Shown: positions 17,906-25,967 of the stretch, one piece after another
How the letters are laid out: each line of letters begins with the position of its first letter
Position numbering within the stretch: the first letter of the stretch is position 1
NCBI GenBank assembly: GCA_902825995.1
Contig: CADEDE010000016.1
Coordinates: forward strand, 1 to 45,905
From: an uncultured Burkholderiales bacterium
GTDB taxonomy: Bacteria; Pseudomonadota; Gammaproteobacteria; Burkholderiales; Burkholderiaceae_C
DNA length: 45,905 nt
Reading direction: 5' to 3'
The notes under the pieces: generated by a model
The model's database searches: none
What the model saw: only the letters and a program-made list of their open reading frames with translations
Told to the model about the DNA's origin: nothing
Program-made: the position numbers and the translations under genes

Positions 17906-18715
17906 TCAGAGTTTTTCCGTCTGCGCTTCGCGCGGCTGCCATTTCATCAGGCGCCGCTCGATGCGCCCGACCAGTGCGTCGAGCAGCAGCGCAAAACCCG
18001 TCAACACCAGGATGCCGGCCATCACGGTATTGATATCGAAACTACCCTCGGCTTGCAGGATCAGGTAGCCCACGCCCTGGCTCGAGCCGAGGTACTCGCC
18101 GACGACCGCGCCGACGAAGGCCAGCCCGACGCTGGTGTGCAGCGAGCTGAAGACCCAGCTCGTCGCGCTGGGCAGATAGACGTGGCGCAGCAGTTGCTTC
18201 GGATTTGCACCGAGCATGCGGGCATTGGCCAGCACCACCGGGCTGACCTCCTTCACGCCCTGGTAGACATTGAAGAAGACGATGAAGAACACCAGGGTCA
18301 CGCCCAATGCGACCTTGCTGGCCACGCCGAGCCCGAACCAGACCGCGAAGATCGGCGCCAGGATGATGCGCGGCATCGAATTCAGCGCCGTGATGTAGGG
18401 CTCGAGGATCGCACTGGCGGTCGGGCTCAAGGCCAGCCACAGGCCGGCGGCCAGGCCGAGCACCGAGCCGATGCCGAAGGCCAGCAGGGTTTCGGTGAGC
18501 GTGACCGCGAGGTGGCGGTAGATATCGGCGTCGCGCACGAACCAGACCCACACCCGCGAAAAAATCTTCAGCGGTTCGCCGAAGAAGAACGCCGCCTGGC
18601 GCTCGTTGTCGAAGAACAGCGGCGGCAACAGGCCGGGCTTGGTCAGCATGTGCCAGAGTGCAAACACAGCGATCAGCAGCCCGATTTGCAGCAGGCAAAT
18701 GCGTGAACGATTCAT
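17906..18715 (-). CDS. ABC transporter permease (SsuC/TauC-like)
   Basis: Inner-membrane subunit of a three-gene importer, 269 residues with about six membrane segments. The EAA loop is YQGVKEVSPVVLANARMLGA followed by LRHVYLPSA. ATG 18715 overlaps the upstream ATPase stop in an ATGA arrangement, so translation is probably coupled. The family includes permeases for sulfonates, taurine, nitrate and thiamine precursors; the substrate cannot be told from this subunit. Confidence 0.9.
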   Translation of the reverse strand: MNRSRICLLQIGLLIAVFALWHMLTKPGLLPPLFFDNERQAAFFFGEPLKIFSRVWVWFVRDADIYRHLAVTLTETLLAFGIGSVLGLAAGLWLALSPTASAILEPYITALNSMPRIILAPIFAVWFGLGVASKVALGVTLVFFIVFFNVYQGVKEVSPVVLANARMLGANPKQLLRHVYLPSATSWVFSSLHTSVGLAFVGAVVGEYLGSSQGVGYLILQAEGSFDINTVMAGILVLTGFALLLDALVGRIERRLMKWQPREAQTEKL

Positions 18716-19530
18716 GCCGCCACCGCTTGCAACTGCTGCGCATAGCCCTTTAGCACCTCGTTGCGCAATACCGCCCAGATCGCGGCGTGCAGTTCGATGA
18801 AGCGCGGGCTGCTCTTGATTTCGGCGACATCACGAGGACGCGCGAGATCGACCGCGAATTCGCCGATCGGCATGGAGGCCGGCCCGGCGCTCATCACCAC
18901 CACGCGGTCGCTCATGGCGATCGCTTCATCGAGATCGTGGGTGATAAACAGCACCGCCTTCTTCTTCGCGCTCCACAGGGCCAGCACCTCGTTCTCCATC
19001 AACTGGCGGGTCTGGATATCGAGGGCCGAGAAGGGCTCGTCCATCAGGATGATGTCGGGATCCAGGGCCAAGGTTTGGGCCAGCGAGGTGCGCTTTCTCA
19101 TCCCGCCCGACAACTGGTGTGGGTAGCGGTTGCCGAAGCCGCCGAGGCCGACGCGCTTGAGCCAAGCGTCGGCCTGTTTGCGCGCATCGGCGATCGACGC
19201 GCCATGAAACTCGAAGCCGGCCATCACGTTTTGCTGCGCGGTGCGCCAGGGCATCAGGCTGTCGGCCTGGAACATATAGCCAGCGCGGGTATTCAGGCCG
19301 ACCAAGGGCGCGCCGCAGACGCTCACCGTGCCCACGCTCGGCGCCAGCAATCCCGCCGCGACATTCAGCAACGTGCTCTTGCCGCAACCCGTCGGCCCGA
19401 CCACGGCGACAAACTCGCCCGCACCCACGTTCAGGGTCACGTTCTGCACCGCCGTATAGCGCTGGCTCGGAGCGTCGCGATTGGCGAAGGTGCAGGCCAC
19501 GCCGTCCAGGCGCAGCGCCGGGATACTCAC
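18712..19530 (-). CDS. ABC transporter ATPase (SsuB/TauB-like)
   Basis: Cytoplasmic ATPase, 272 residues. Walker A is GPTGCGKST, the signature is [18 protein letters not shown], Walker B is [12 protein letters not shown] and the switch His is in [11 protein letters not shown]. The gene starts with GTG at 19530, one base after the stop of the binding-protein gene, and overlaps the permease start by 4 bases, so the three genes form one tight operon. Confidence 0.92.
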   Translation of the reverse strand: MSIPALRLDGVACTFANRDAPSQRYTAVQNVTLNVGAGEFVAVVGPTGCGKSTLLNVAAGLLAPSVGTVSVCGAPLVGLNTRAGYMFQADSLMPWRTAQQNVMAGFEFHGASIADARKQADAWLKRVGLGGFGNRYPHQLSGGMRKRTSLAQTLALDPDIILMDEPFSALDIQTRQLMENEVLALWSAKKKAVLFITHDLDEAIAMSDRVVVMSAGPASMPIGEFAVDLARPRDVAEIKSSPRFIELHAAIWAVLRNEVLKGYAQQLQAVAA

Positions 19531-19531
19531 A

Positions 19532-20560
19532 TCAGCCCTTCGGATACTTCACGTTCGCCTTTTTCACGAAGTCATTCGTGAACACCGCGCCGAGGTCGAG
19601 CCTGGCCTTGGCGATCTCGGCGTCGATGCTGGCCAGCGCGCGAAACGCCGTATCGGGCCCCTTGTCGGGGAACATCCCGTCGGCCGACAGCGCACCCTTG
19701 GCCGCCAGGAAGGCGTCGATATAGACCGCGCGGTCGCCGAGCAGGTAGCTCTCGGGCACCGACTTGATGATCTCGGCCGGGCCGGCGGCCTGGATCCACT
19801 TGTTGGCGCGCACCATCGCGTTGGCCAGCGCCTGCGTCGTGGCCGGGTTTTTGTCGATGAAGCTTTGCGGGGCATACAGGCAACCGGCGGGCATCGGCCC
19901 GCCGAACACTTTTTCAGCCTCGGCGACGATGCGCGTGTCGGACACGATCTTCAGGTCGCCCGAGCGTTGCAGCAGCGTGATCACCGGGTCGAGGTTGCTG
20001 ATGGCGTCGATCTGGCCGGCGCGCATCGCCGCCACCGCGCCCTGCGCCGCGCCGACGCCGATGATGCTCACGTCGCTCGGCTTCAATCCGGCCTTGGCGA
20101 GGATGAAATTGACCATCACATTGGTCGATGAGCCCGGCGCGGTGACGCCGATCTTCTTGCCCTTGAGATCGGCGACCGTCTGGTAGCCGGCCATCGTTTT
20201 CGGATTGACACCGAGCACGATCTGCGGTGCCCGCCCCTGCAGCACGAAGGCGCGCATGCGCTGGCCCTTGTGCTGCATGTTGACGGTGTGCTCGAAGGCA
20301 CCCGATACGACATCGGCGCTGCCGCCCACCACCGCCTGCAAGGCGCGCGCACCGCCGGAGAAATCGACGATCGTGAGGTCCAGGCCCTCGGCCTTGAAAT
20401 AGCCGCGCTGCTCGGCGACGGTGAGCGGCAGGTAGTACAGCAGGTTCTTGCCGCCGACGGCGATCGTGGTCCTGGGCTTTTCGAGGGCTTGCGCGCGCAC
20501 CAGTGCCGGCAGGGCCAGTGCTGCTGCGGCAGCGTGAAGAATGAGGCTGCGACGTTGCAT
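19532..20560 (-). CDS. ABC transporter substrate-binding protein (SsuA/TauA/NMT1-like)
   Basis: Periplasmic binding protein, 342 residues, first gene of the importer operon. A Sec signal peptide (MQRRSLILHAAAAALALPAL, cleavage near VRAQA) is followed by the NMT1/SsuA fold: LPLTVAEQRGYFKAEGLDL, GSADVVSGAFEHTVNMQHKG, LKGKKIGVTAPGSSTNVMVN and MRAGQIDAISNLDPVITLL. ATG 20560 has CGGAG about 7 bases upstream. Ligand could be an alkanesulfonate, aromatic acid or pyrimidine precursor; there are no catabolic neighbours to narrow this down. Confidence 0.9.
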   Translation of the reverse strand: MQRRSLILHAAAAALALPALVRAQALEKPRTTIAVGGKNLLYYLPLTVAEQRGYFKAEGLDLTIVDFSGGARALQAVVGGSADVVSGAFEHTVNMQHKGQRMRAFVLQGRAPQIVLGVNPKTMAGYQTVADLKGKKIGVTAPGSSTNVMVNFILAKAGLKPSDVSIIGVGAAQGAVAAMRAGQIDAISNLDPVITLLQRSGDLKIVSDTRIVAEAEKVFGGPMPAGCLYAPQSFIDKNPATTQALANAMVRANKWIQAAGPAEIIKSVPESYLLGDRAVYIDAFLAAKGALSADGMFPDKGPDTAFRALASIDAEIAKARLDLGAVFTNDFVKKANVKYPKG

Positions 20561-20689
20561 GGGTGAGTCTCCGAAGTGAATCGGTCCACTGTAGCCGCGT
20601 CCTGTGCGCCGCGCCTCGGGGTCGGCCCCAACACCGCGGCGATGCCAGAATCGCGCCGGCTTCCTGCCATACGCCCCAAAGGACAGACC

Positions 20690-21055
20690 ATGATCCTCGG
20701 CCTGCGCACCGCGATCTATCCCGTGGCCGACCTCGACGCCGCCAAGCGCTGGTACAGCGACATGCTCGGCCAGGCGCCGTATTTCGATCGGCCGTTCTAT
20801 GTCGGTTTTGCCGTCGGGGGCTTCGAGCTCGGCCTGCTGCCCGGCGGCGAGGCTGGCAGCGCTGGGCCGCAGCCGCTGTGGGGCGTGGCCGATATCGTCA
20901 GCGCGTTTGCGCGCCTGCTCACACTCGGCGCCACCGAAATCGCGCCGGTGACGGCCGTCGGCGAAGGCATCAAGGTGGCTGCCGTGCGCGACCCCTTCGG
21001 CAACCGCTTCGGCTTGATCGAGAACCCGCACTTCGATGTGAAGGCACTGCGTTGA
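20690..21055 (+). CDS. Glyoxalase/bleomycin-resistance (VOC) fold protein
   Basis: A 121-residue vicinal-oxygen-chelate domain protein with paired beta-alpha-beta units: LRTAIYPVADLDAAKRWYSD at the start and VAAVRDPFGNRFGLIENPHF at the end. The pattern DPFGNRFGLIENP is typical of the fold. Metal-binding residues and substrate cannot be assigned. ATG 20690 begins directly before the first strand. It is divergent from the ABC operon (129 bp apart) and 36 bp ahead of the SDR relic. Confidence 0.86.
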   Translation: MILGLRTAIYPVADLDAAKRWYSDMLGQAPYFDRPFYVGFAVGGFELGLLPGGEAGSAGPQPLWGVADIVSAFARLLTLGATEIAPVTAVGEGIKVAAVRDPFGNRFGLIENPHFDVKALR

Positions 21056-21091
21056 TGGCGAGCAAATTCGACCGCGAACTCAGGAGAAGCC

Positions 21092-21316
21092 ATGAACTCG
21101 GCCGCGCCTGCCGCATCGACGAATTGCAGCGTGCTCGTCACCGGAGCCAGCCGCAACATCGGCGCGGCGCGTCTTCAGCGCCTGTTCGCGATTGATACCT
21201 TCACCGTCGGCCTCGCGCGCGAGGCGGCGACGCAAGGCGTGCGTGTCAATGCCGTGCGCCCGGGCAGCGCAGACGAAGTGGCGGCGGCGATCGTCGATGT
21301 GCGTGGTGGGCGGTGA
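21092..21316 (+). pseudogene. Collapsed short-chain dehydrogenase/reductase
   Basis: The frame is open for 74 codons but carries three separate pieces of an SDR of about 250 residues. They are the N-terminal cofactor motif VLVTGASRNIGAA, the segment after the catalytic Tyr/Lys helix (AIDTFTVGLAREAATQGVRV, then NAVRPG), and the C-terminal SADEVAAAI plus DVRGGR. The catalytic Tyr-x-x-x-Lys and most of the Rossmann core are missing. A good ribosome site (AGGAGAAGCC) still precedes ATG 21092. Internal deletions that kept the frame are the simplest explanation. It cannot be an active dehydrogenase. Confidence 0.8.
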
Positions 21317-21413
21317 GGGTCGGGCCGCATCGCGCCATGCGGCGGGAAGGCGGTCGCCGATGAGTCTGGAACCTGCCGTGATAGAACACGCCACACGAGG
21401 AGGAACCGCCGCA

Positions 21414-21986
21414 TTGAACAAGGCCTTCACCAAGGACAACGACAGCGCCGACGACAACGACAACGACGGCGCGCCGGCCGCGCCGCCGCTGCCCACGGGC
21501 GCGAAAAACTACCTCACCCCGCAAGGCTATGCGCGGCTGCGCGCCGAGTTGCTGAATCTGCTCGACAGTGAACGGCCGAAGATCGTGGAGGTGGTGTCGT
21601 GGGCGGCCAAGAACGGCGATCGCTCGGAGAACGGCGACTACCTGTACGGCAAGAAACGCCTGCGCGAGATCGACCGCCGCATCCGCTTCCTGACCCTGCG
21701 GCTGGACATCGCCGAGGTGGCCGACCCGGCTCTGCACTTCGGTCAAGACCAGGTGTTCTTCGGCGCCACCGTCACCTACGTCGATGAAGCGGGCGCAGAA
21801 CGCACGATCACGATCAAGGGCATCGACGAAGTCGAGCACCTGGGTGGCGAAGTCAGCTGGATTTCGCCGGTGGCGCGCGCGCTGCTCAAGGCGCGCGTCG
21901 GCGATGAAGTCCTGCTCGCCACGCCCAACGGGCCCACGCGCATCGAGGTCGTCGCCGTGCGCTATCCGGCGCCGCCTGGAGATTGA
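21414..21986 (+). CDS. greB: Transcription elongation factor GreB
   Basis: Cleavage factor that rescues backtracked RNA polymerase; 190 residues. The N-terminal coiled coil is YLTPQGYARLRAELLNLLDS followed by AAKNGDRSENGDYLYGKKRL (acidic tip with Asp and Glu). The C-terminal domain has GATVTYVDEAGAERTITIKG and GEVSWISPVARALLKARVGD. TTG at 21414 is the best start: AGGAGG lies 10 bases upstream and it gives LNKAFTKDNDSADD (Met as first residue), matching family starts of the MSKAFTKE type. An ATG at 21360 would add 18 unrelated residues and lacks such a site. GreB is preferred over GreA because of the long acidic N-terminal region and the KKRLREIDRRIRFL segment. Confidence 0.9.
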   Translation: MNKAFTKDNDSADDNDNDGAPAAPPLPTGAKNYLTPQGYARLRAELLNLLDSERPKIVEVVSWAAKNGDRSENGDYLYGKKRLREIDRRIRFLTLRLDIAEVADPALHFGQDQVFFGATVTYVDEAGAERTITIKGIDEVEHLGGEVSWISPVARALLKARVGDEVLLATPNGPTRIEVVAVRYPAPPGD

Positions 21987-22052
21987 TTTCGCAGCCGCTT
22001 GGCCAACTCGACCGCCGCCGCCGCTCCACTTTCATCACCCGAGCCCAGCACC

Positions 22053-24371
22053 ATGCCGACCCAGGAAACCAGACGCGCCGAGCTGCGCCGCGCCGCCCTC
22101 GAATACCACGAGTTCCCGACGCCGGGCAAGATCGCGATCGCGCCGACCAAGCAACTCGTCAACCAGCACGATCTGTCGCTGGCCTATTCACCCGGGGTGG
22201 CGGCGGCCTGCGAAGAAATCGTCGCCGACGAGCGCAATGCGCACCGCTATACCGCGCGCGGCAACTTGGTGGCCGTGGTGACCAACGGCACGGCGGTGCT
22301 CGGCCTGGGCAATATCGGCCCGCTGGCGGCCAAGCCGGTGATGGAAGGCAAGGCGGTACTGTTCAAGAAGTTCGCCGGCATCGATGTCTTCGACCTCGAA
22401 ATCGCCGAGAACAACCTGGACAAGCTGTGCGACGTGATCGCCGCGCTGGAGCCGACCTTCGGCGGCATCAACCTCGAAGATATCAAGGCCCCGGATTGTT
22501 TCTATGTCGAGCGCAAGCTGCGCGCGCGGATGAGGATTCCGGTCTTCCACGACGACCAGCACGGCACGGCGATCGTCGTCGGCGCGGCCCTGCTCAACGG
22601 CCTGAAGGTCGCGGGCAAGGATATCGCCAAGGTCAAGCTGGTGACTTCGGGCGCCGGCGCCGCGGCCCTGGCCTGCCTGAACCTTCTGCTCAAGCTCGGT
22701 GTGCCGCGGCACAACATCACTGCCACCGATCTGGCCGGCGTGGTCTGGAAGGGCCGCGCCGAATTGATGGACCCGGACAAGGCCGAATTCGCGCAGGAGA
22801 CCCGGCACCGCACGCTGGCCGAGGCGATCGTCGGCGCCGATGTATTCCTCGGCCTCTCGGCGGCGGGGGTATTGAAGCCGGCGATGGTGAAGGCCATGGC
22901 CGCGCGGCCGATCATCTTCGCGCTGGCCAACCCGACGCCCGAGATCACGCCCGAAGAAGTCAAAGCCGTGCGCGACGACGCGATCATGGCGACGGGCCGC
23001 ACCGACTACCCGAACCAGGTCAACAACGTCCTGTGCTTCCCGTATATCTTTCGCGGCGCGCTGGATTGCGGCGCCACGACGATCACCAATGAGATGGAAA
23101 TCGCCGCCGTGCGCGCGATCGCCGAGCTGGCCCAGGCCGAACAGAGCGAGGTGGTGGCCGCGGCCTATGCCGGCGCGACCCTGTCGTTCGGCCCCGAATA
23201 CCTGATCCCCAAGCCCTTCGATCCGCGCCTGATGATGAAGATCGCGCCGGCCGTGGCCCAGGCGGCCGCCGATTCGGGTGTGGCGTTGCGCCCGATCGGC
23301 GATATGGGCGCTTATGGGGAGCGCCTGCAGGCCTTCGTCTATGCCTCGGGCACCACGATGCGGCCGATCTTTGCCCTGGCCAAGCACGCCAAGTCCAAGC
23401 GCGTGGCCTATGCCGAAGGCGAGGAAGAGCGCGTGCTGCGCGCGGTGCAGGTGGTGGTCGATGAAGGCCTGGCGCGGCCGACGCTGATCGGCCGCCCGGC
23501 GGTCATCGCCCAGCGCATCGAGCGCTTCGGCCTGCGCTTGAAGGAGGGTGCGGATTACGACATCGTCAATGTCGAGCAAGACCGGCGCTACCGCGACTTC
23601 TGGCAGACCTACCACGCCATGACCGAGCGCGCGGGCGTCACCGTGCAGGTGGCCAAGATCGAGATGCGGCGGCGCCTGACCCTGATCGGCGCCATGCTGC
23701 TGCACAAGGGTGAAGTCGATGGCCTGTTGTGCGGCACCTGGGGCAATACCCACGACCACCTGCGCTATATCGACCAGGTGATCGGCCTGCGCGCCGGCGG
23801 CAGCCCGCGCACGGCGCAGGATGTGCGCGTCTATGCCTGCATGAACGGCCTGATGCTGCCCGGGCGCCAGGTCTTCCTGGTCGATACCCATATCAATGCC
23901 GACCCGAGCGCCGAAGCGTTGTGCGAGATCACGGTGATGGCCGCCGAGGAGATGCTGCGCTTCGGCGTGCAGCCCAAGGCCGCGCTGCTGTCGCACTCCA
24001 ATTTCGGCTCCAGCAACCTGCCCGGTGCAACCAAGATGCGCCGCGCCCTGGCCCTTTTGCACGAACACGCACCGTGGCTCGAGGTCGATGGCGAAATGCA
24101 CGGCGACGTGGCGCTGGACGGCGCGGCGCGCCGGGCCGTGATGCCTCACACCACACTCGACGGCGACGCCAACCTGCTGGTGCTGCCGAATATCGACGCC
24201 GCCAATATCGCCTACAACCTGCTGAAAACGGCGGCCGGAGGCGGCATCGCGATCGGCCCGGTGCTGCTGGGCGCCAACCAGCCGGTGCATATCCTGACCG
24301 CCTCGACCACGGTCCGGCGCATCGTCAATATGAGCGCACTGACGGTCGCCGACGCCAACGCACAGCGCTGA
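22053..24371 (+). CDS. maeB: NADP-dependent malic enzyme (MaeB type)
   Basis: Oxidative decarboxylase of malate to pyruvate and CO2, 772 residues. Residues 1 to about 430 are the malic-enzyme part, with [52 protein letters not shown] and [16 protein letters not shown] (nucleotide binding). The remainder resembles phosphate acetyltransferase (PTA), a regulatory region in MaeB, with [20 protein letters not shown] and [20 protein letters not shown]. The normal length shows both domains are complete. ATG 22053 is preferred over an upstream in-frame ATG because family members begin near here. Confidence 0.94.
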   Translation: MPTQETRRAELRRAALEYHEFPTPGKIAIAPTKQLVNQHDLSLAYSPGVAAACEEIVADERNAHRYTARGNLVAVVTNGTAVLGLGNIGPLAAKPVMEGKAVLFKKFAGIDVFDLEIAENNLDKLCDVIAALEPTFGGINLEDIKAPDCFYVERKLRARMRIPVFHDDQHGTAIVVGAALLNGLKVAGKDIAKVKLVTSGAGAAALACLNLLLKLGVPRHNITATDLAGVVWKGRAELMDPDKAEFAQETRHRTLAEAIVGADVFLGLSAAGVLKPAMVKAMAARPIIFALANPTPEITPEEVKAVRDDAIMATGRTDYPNQVNNVLCFPYIFRGALDCGATTITNEMEIAAVRAIAELAQAEQSEVVAAAYAGATLSFGPEYLIPKPFDPRLMMKIAPAVAQAAADSGVALRPIGDMGAYGERLQAFVYASGTTMRPIFALAKHAKSKRVAYAEGEEERVLRAVQVVVDEGLARPTLIGRPAVIAQRIERFGLRLKEGADYDIVNVEQDRRYRDFWQTYHAMTERAGVTVQVAKIEMRRRLTLIGAMLLHKGEVDGLLCGTWGNTHDHLRYIDQVIGLRAGGSPRTAQDVRVYACMNGLMLPGRQVFLVDTHINADPSAEALCEITVMAAEEMLRFGVQPKAALLSHSNFGSSNLPGATKMRRALALLHEHAPWLEVDGEMHGDVALDGAARRAVMPHTTLDGDANLLVLPNIDAANIAYNLLKTAAGGGIAIGPVLLGANQPVHILTASTTVRRIVNMSALTVADANAQR

Positions 24372-24414
24372 TTGGTGCAGTGCAGCGTGCGCAGTGTCCA
24401 CCCGTTTATAAAAT

Positions 24415-24480
24415 GATAAATCTATGGTGGATATAGATAGATAAATCTATAGCACAATAGTGTGTGCTCACAATTGTGCT
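24415..24480. promoter_or_regulatory. AT-rich repeat region upstream of the RNase gene
   Basis: An AT-rich patch in GC-rich surroundings. GATAAATCTAT occurs twice (24415-24425 and 24440-24450), 25 bp apart. Overlapping these is an inverted pair TATAGAT/ATCTATA (24432-24438, 24445-24451), followed by AGCACAAT/ATTGTGCT (24451-24458, 24473-24480). The spacing and symmetry suggest binding sites for a regulator of the secreted RNase, or a remnant of a foreign insertion. Confidence 0.45.
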
Positions 24481-24510
24481 CGAACCTATGCTCCAATTTT
24501 GGGCAGTCAC

Positions 24511-24539
24511 TTGAGGTTTTTCAGCCAATCCGGTACCAT
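24511..24539 (+). promoter_or_regulatory. Candidate sigma-70 promoter for the RNase gene
   Basis: TTGAGG (24511-24516) and TACCAT (24534-24539) are separated by exactly 17 bp. A transcript starting near 24546 would have a short leader holding GAGGG (24554-24558), 7 bases before the GTG start at 24566. Inferred from sequence only. Confidence 0.5.
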
Positions 24540-24565
24540 CCACGACTGTTTTTGAGGGTAAACCC

Positions 24566-24979
24566 GTGGGGCGCGCTGGGTCATCATTCGCAGGGTCGGT
24601 TGCCAAGTCCATACGCAAGTTAGGGCTCGCTTTTGTCGTTGCCGCAGGCTTGGTTGCGACAACCCAGGCCGGCGCCCGAATGGGTGGCGAGGCCGTGGTG
24701 GCGCTGGCCAGCCTGCCGCCCGAAGCCCGCCAGACCGAGCAGCTGATTCGCAGCGGCGGCCCCTTTCCTGATGCCAAGGATGGCAGCGTATTCGGCAACC
24801 GCGAGAGGCAACTGCCGCGCCAGAACCGCGGCTATTACCGTGAATACACCGTCAAGACGCCCGGCTCGCGCGACCGCGGGGCCCGGCGCATCGTCTGTGG
24901 CGGCCACCAGACGGCGCGGCCGCAGGCTTGCTATTACACCGCCGACCACTACGCGAGCTTCAAGCGCATCGTGCAGTAA
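24566..24979 (+). CDS. Secreted guanyl-specific ribonuclease (RNase N1/T1, barnase-like)
   Basis: A 137-residue small ribonuclease with an N-terminal export signal (a basic stretch, then KLGLAFVVAAGLVATTQAGA). The mature part matches the RNase Sa/barnase-type fold. LPPEARQTEQLIRSGGPFP is the N-terminal helix region and VFGNRERQLPRQNRGYYREY holds the general-base Glu. GARRIVCGG holds the catalytic Arg and YYTADHYASFKRI the catalytic His. GTG 24566 is the start, with GAGGG 7 bases upstream. The barstar inhibitor gene follows 56 bp later, protecting the producer before export. Catalytic roles are assigned by family pattern, not by alignment. Confidence 0.87.
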   Translation: MGRAGSSFAGSVAKSIRKLGLAFVVAAGLVATTQAGARMGGEAVVALASLPPEARQTEQLIRSGGPFPDAKDGSVFGNRERQLPRQNRGYYREYTVKTPGSRDRGARRIVCGGHQTARPQACYYTADHYASFKRIVQ

Positions 24980-25035
24980 CGCGGCCATGAACCCGGTTTT
25001 GTTTTTCTTTCTTTGACTTGAAGGGGCACGCGACC

Positions 25036-25431
25036 ATGCTCTTGCAGACCGTCCGTCCAAATATCGTTCAATCCATACGCGCCTACCGCGTCGAAGATCT
25101 GATGCAGGCCGCGCACGACGCCGGCCAGCATTTCCTCTACGCCAATATGGCCAACGCACAGTCCAAACAAGAAGTTCTCGACGGTATCGCCGAGGCCTTC
25201 CTGTTCCCGGCACATTTCGGCAAGAACCTCGATGCGCTCTATGACTGCATGACCGACCTGGTGCAGAAATCGGGCGCACAACCGGGCTTCGTGGTGGTGC
25301 TCGAACAGCTGCCCGACAACCCGCGCTTCGACCGCGAAACGCGCGAGCAACTGCTCGATGCGTTCCGCGACGCGGCCGACTTCTGGGCCGAGCGAAAAAT
25401 ACCCTTCAGGTGTTTTTATTCTTTTCAGTAG
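25036..25431 (+). CDS. Barstar-family ribonuclease inhibitor
   Basis: Cytoplasmic inhibitor expected to block the preceding RNase; 131 residues, longer than the 90 of classical barstar because of an extra N-terminal region (MLLQTVRPNIVQSIRAYRVE). The core shows AHFGKNLDALYDCMTDL, which corresponds to the barstar GxNLDALWDCL helix that plugs the RNase active site, followed by GFVVVLEQLPDN and a final helix ending in FWAERKIPFRCFY. ATG 25036 is preferred, with GAAGGGG about 10 bases upstream; a TTG six codons earlier is possible. The RNase-barstar pair forms a toxin/immunity module. Confidence 0.9.
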   Translation: MLLQTVRPNIVQSIRAYRVEDLMQAAHDAGQHFLYANMANAQSKQEVLDGIAEAFLFPAHFGKNLDALYDCMTDLVQKSGAQPGFVVVLEQLPDNPRFDRETREQLLDAFRDAADFWAERKIPFRCFYSFQ

Positions 25432-25468
25432 CCCGCTCCCTCGAAATCGGGTCATGGGAGCGGGCTAC
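25428..25468. terminator. Perfect 13-bp hairpin at the barstar stop
   Basis: GTAGCCCGCTCCC (25428-25440) and GGGAGCGGGCTAC (25456-25468) are exact complements around a 15-base loop. The first arm includes the TAG stop codon of the barstar gene. No T-run follows, so it may be an mRNA-stabilising or bidirectional termination structure. It lies between the convergent barstar and CWC genes. Confidence 0.6.
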
Positions 25469-25638
25469 GGATGTGGCCCCCACGAGCAATACTGAAATCA
25501 TCGCCGGTGTGAGCAAGGCGAAAACCGCCGCAGCCGCCAAGGCTGCGGCGGCCAACGCCAGCTTCGGCATGAACATGCCGCTGATGAGCAGCGCGTTCGA
25601 TACGGCGATGTGGTTGAACGCCGCCTGATGTCTCCTCT

Positions 25639-25699
25639 GCCCCAAGCTCGCTCCGCTCGCTGCCCCCGAGGGGCGCTCAGGCCGCTTGGGGCGGCCCGG
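25639..25699. repeat. GC-rich dispersed repeat, copy B
   Basis: CCCCAAGCTCGCTCCGCTCG, then CTGCCCCCGAGGGGCGCTCA, then GGCCGCTTGGGG. The outer parts pair (CCCCAAG with CTTGGGG), and the inner CCCC/GGGG does as well, giving a long cruciform-capable unit. It supplies the stop codon and the last residues (PPQAA) of the CWC gene on the minus strand. Related copies lie at 34-70 and 31446-31500. Confidence 0.75.
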
Positions 25700-25967
25700 C
25701 GCTGGCCTGAGTCCTTGACGGCCTGCGCAGTGCAGTGGCCGGTACGGCACACCCCAAGGGGCTTATAGACATAGCCGTTGCCTGATCTCGCTTGCCGCCG
25801 ATCTCGCGCAGGCACGCCAGGCACAGGCACCCCGTGTAGCGCTGGCGCAGGTCGGCCAGTAGGGCTGCATCGAGGTTCAGCCTGGTGCATGCACAGGGCT
25901 CGGCGTCATCGACGCCACAGTGAAACGGGGCGTCGCAGCGCGGGCAGCGGTTGTCGGCCTCAGGCAT
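25677..25967 (-). CDS. Cysteine-rich CWC family protein
   Basis: A 96-residue protein whose first 55 residues form a probable zinc-binding domain: CPRCDAPFHCGVDDAEPCAC, then RYTGCLCLACLREI. That is the pattern of the cysteine-rich CWC family, whose function is unknown. ATG 25967 overlaps the end of matB by 8 bases, so translation is likely coupled to the malonate operon. The C-terminal 40 residues are not conserved, and the last few are encoded by the dispersed repeat at 25639-25699. Confidence 0.8.
   Translation of the reverse strand: MPEADNRCPRCDAPFHCGVDDAEPCACTRLNLDAALLADLRQRYTGCLCLACLREIGGKRDQATAMSISPLGCAVPATALRRPSRTQASAGPPQAA

Noticed and set aside
22188..24401. Long minus-strand open frame of 737 codons
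   Set aside because: Mirror of maeB, with a composition typical of antisense translation and no recognisable domain.
24415..24480. Replication-origin-like iterons
   Set aside because: Only two direct copies are present, with no replication-initiator gene nearby; regulatory sites are more likely.
25410..25628. Small plus-strand frame of 72 codons after barstar
   Set aside because: It begins inside the barstar gene and runs through the hairpin. It has no ribosome site, and its Ala/Lys-rich product has no motif.
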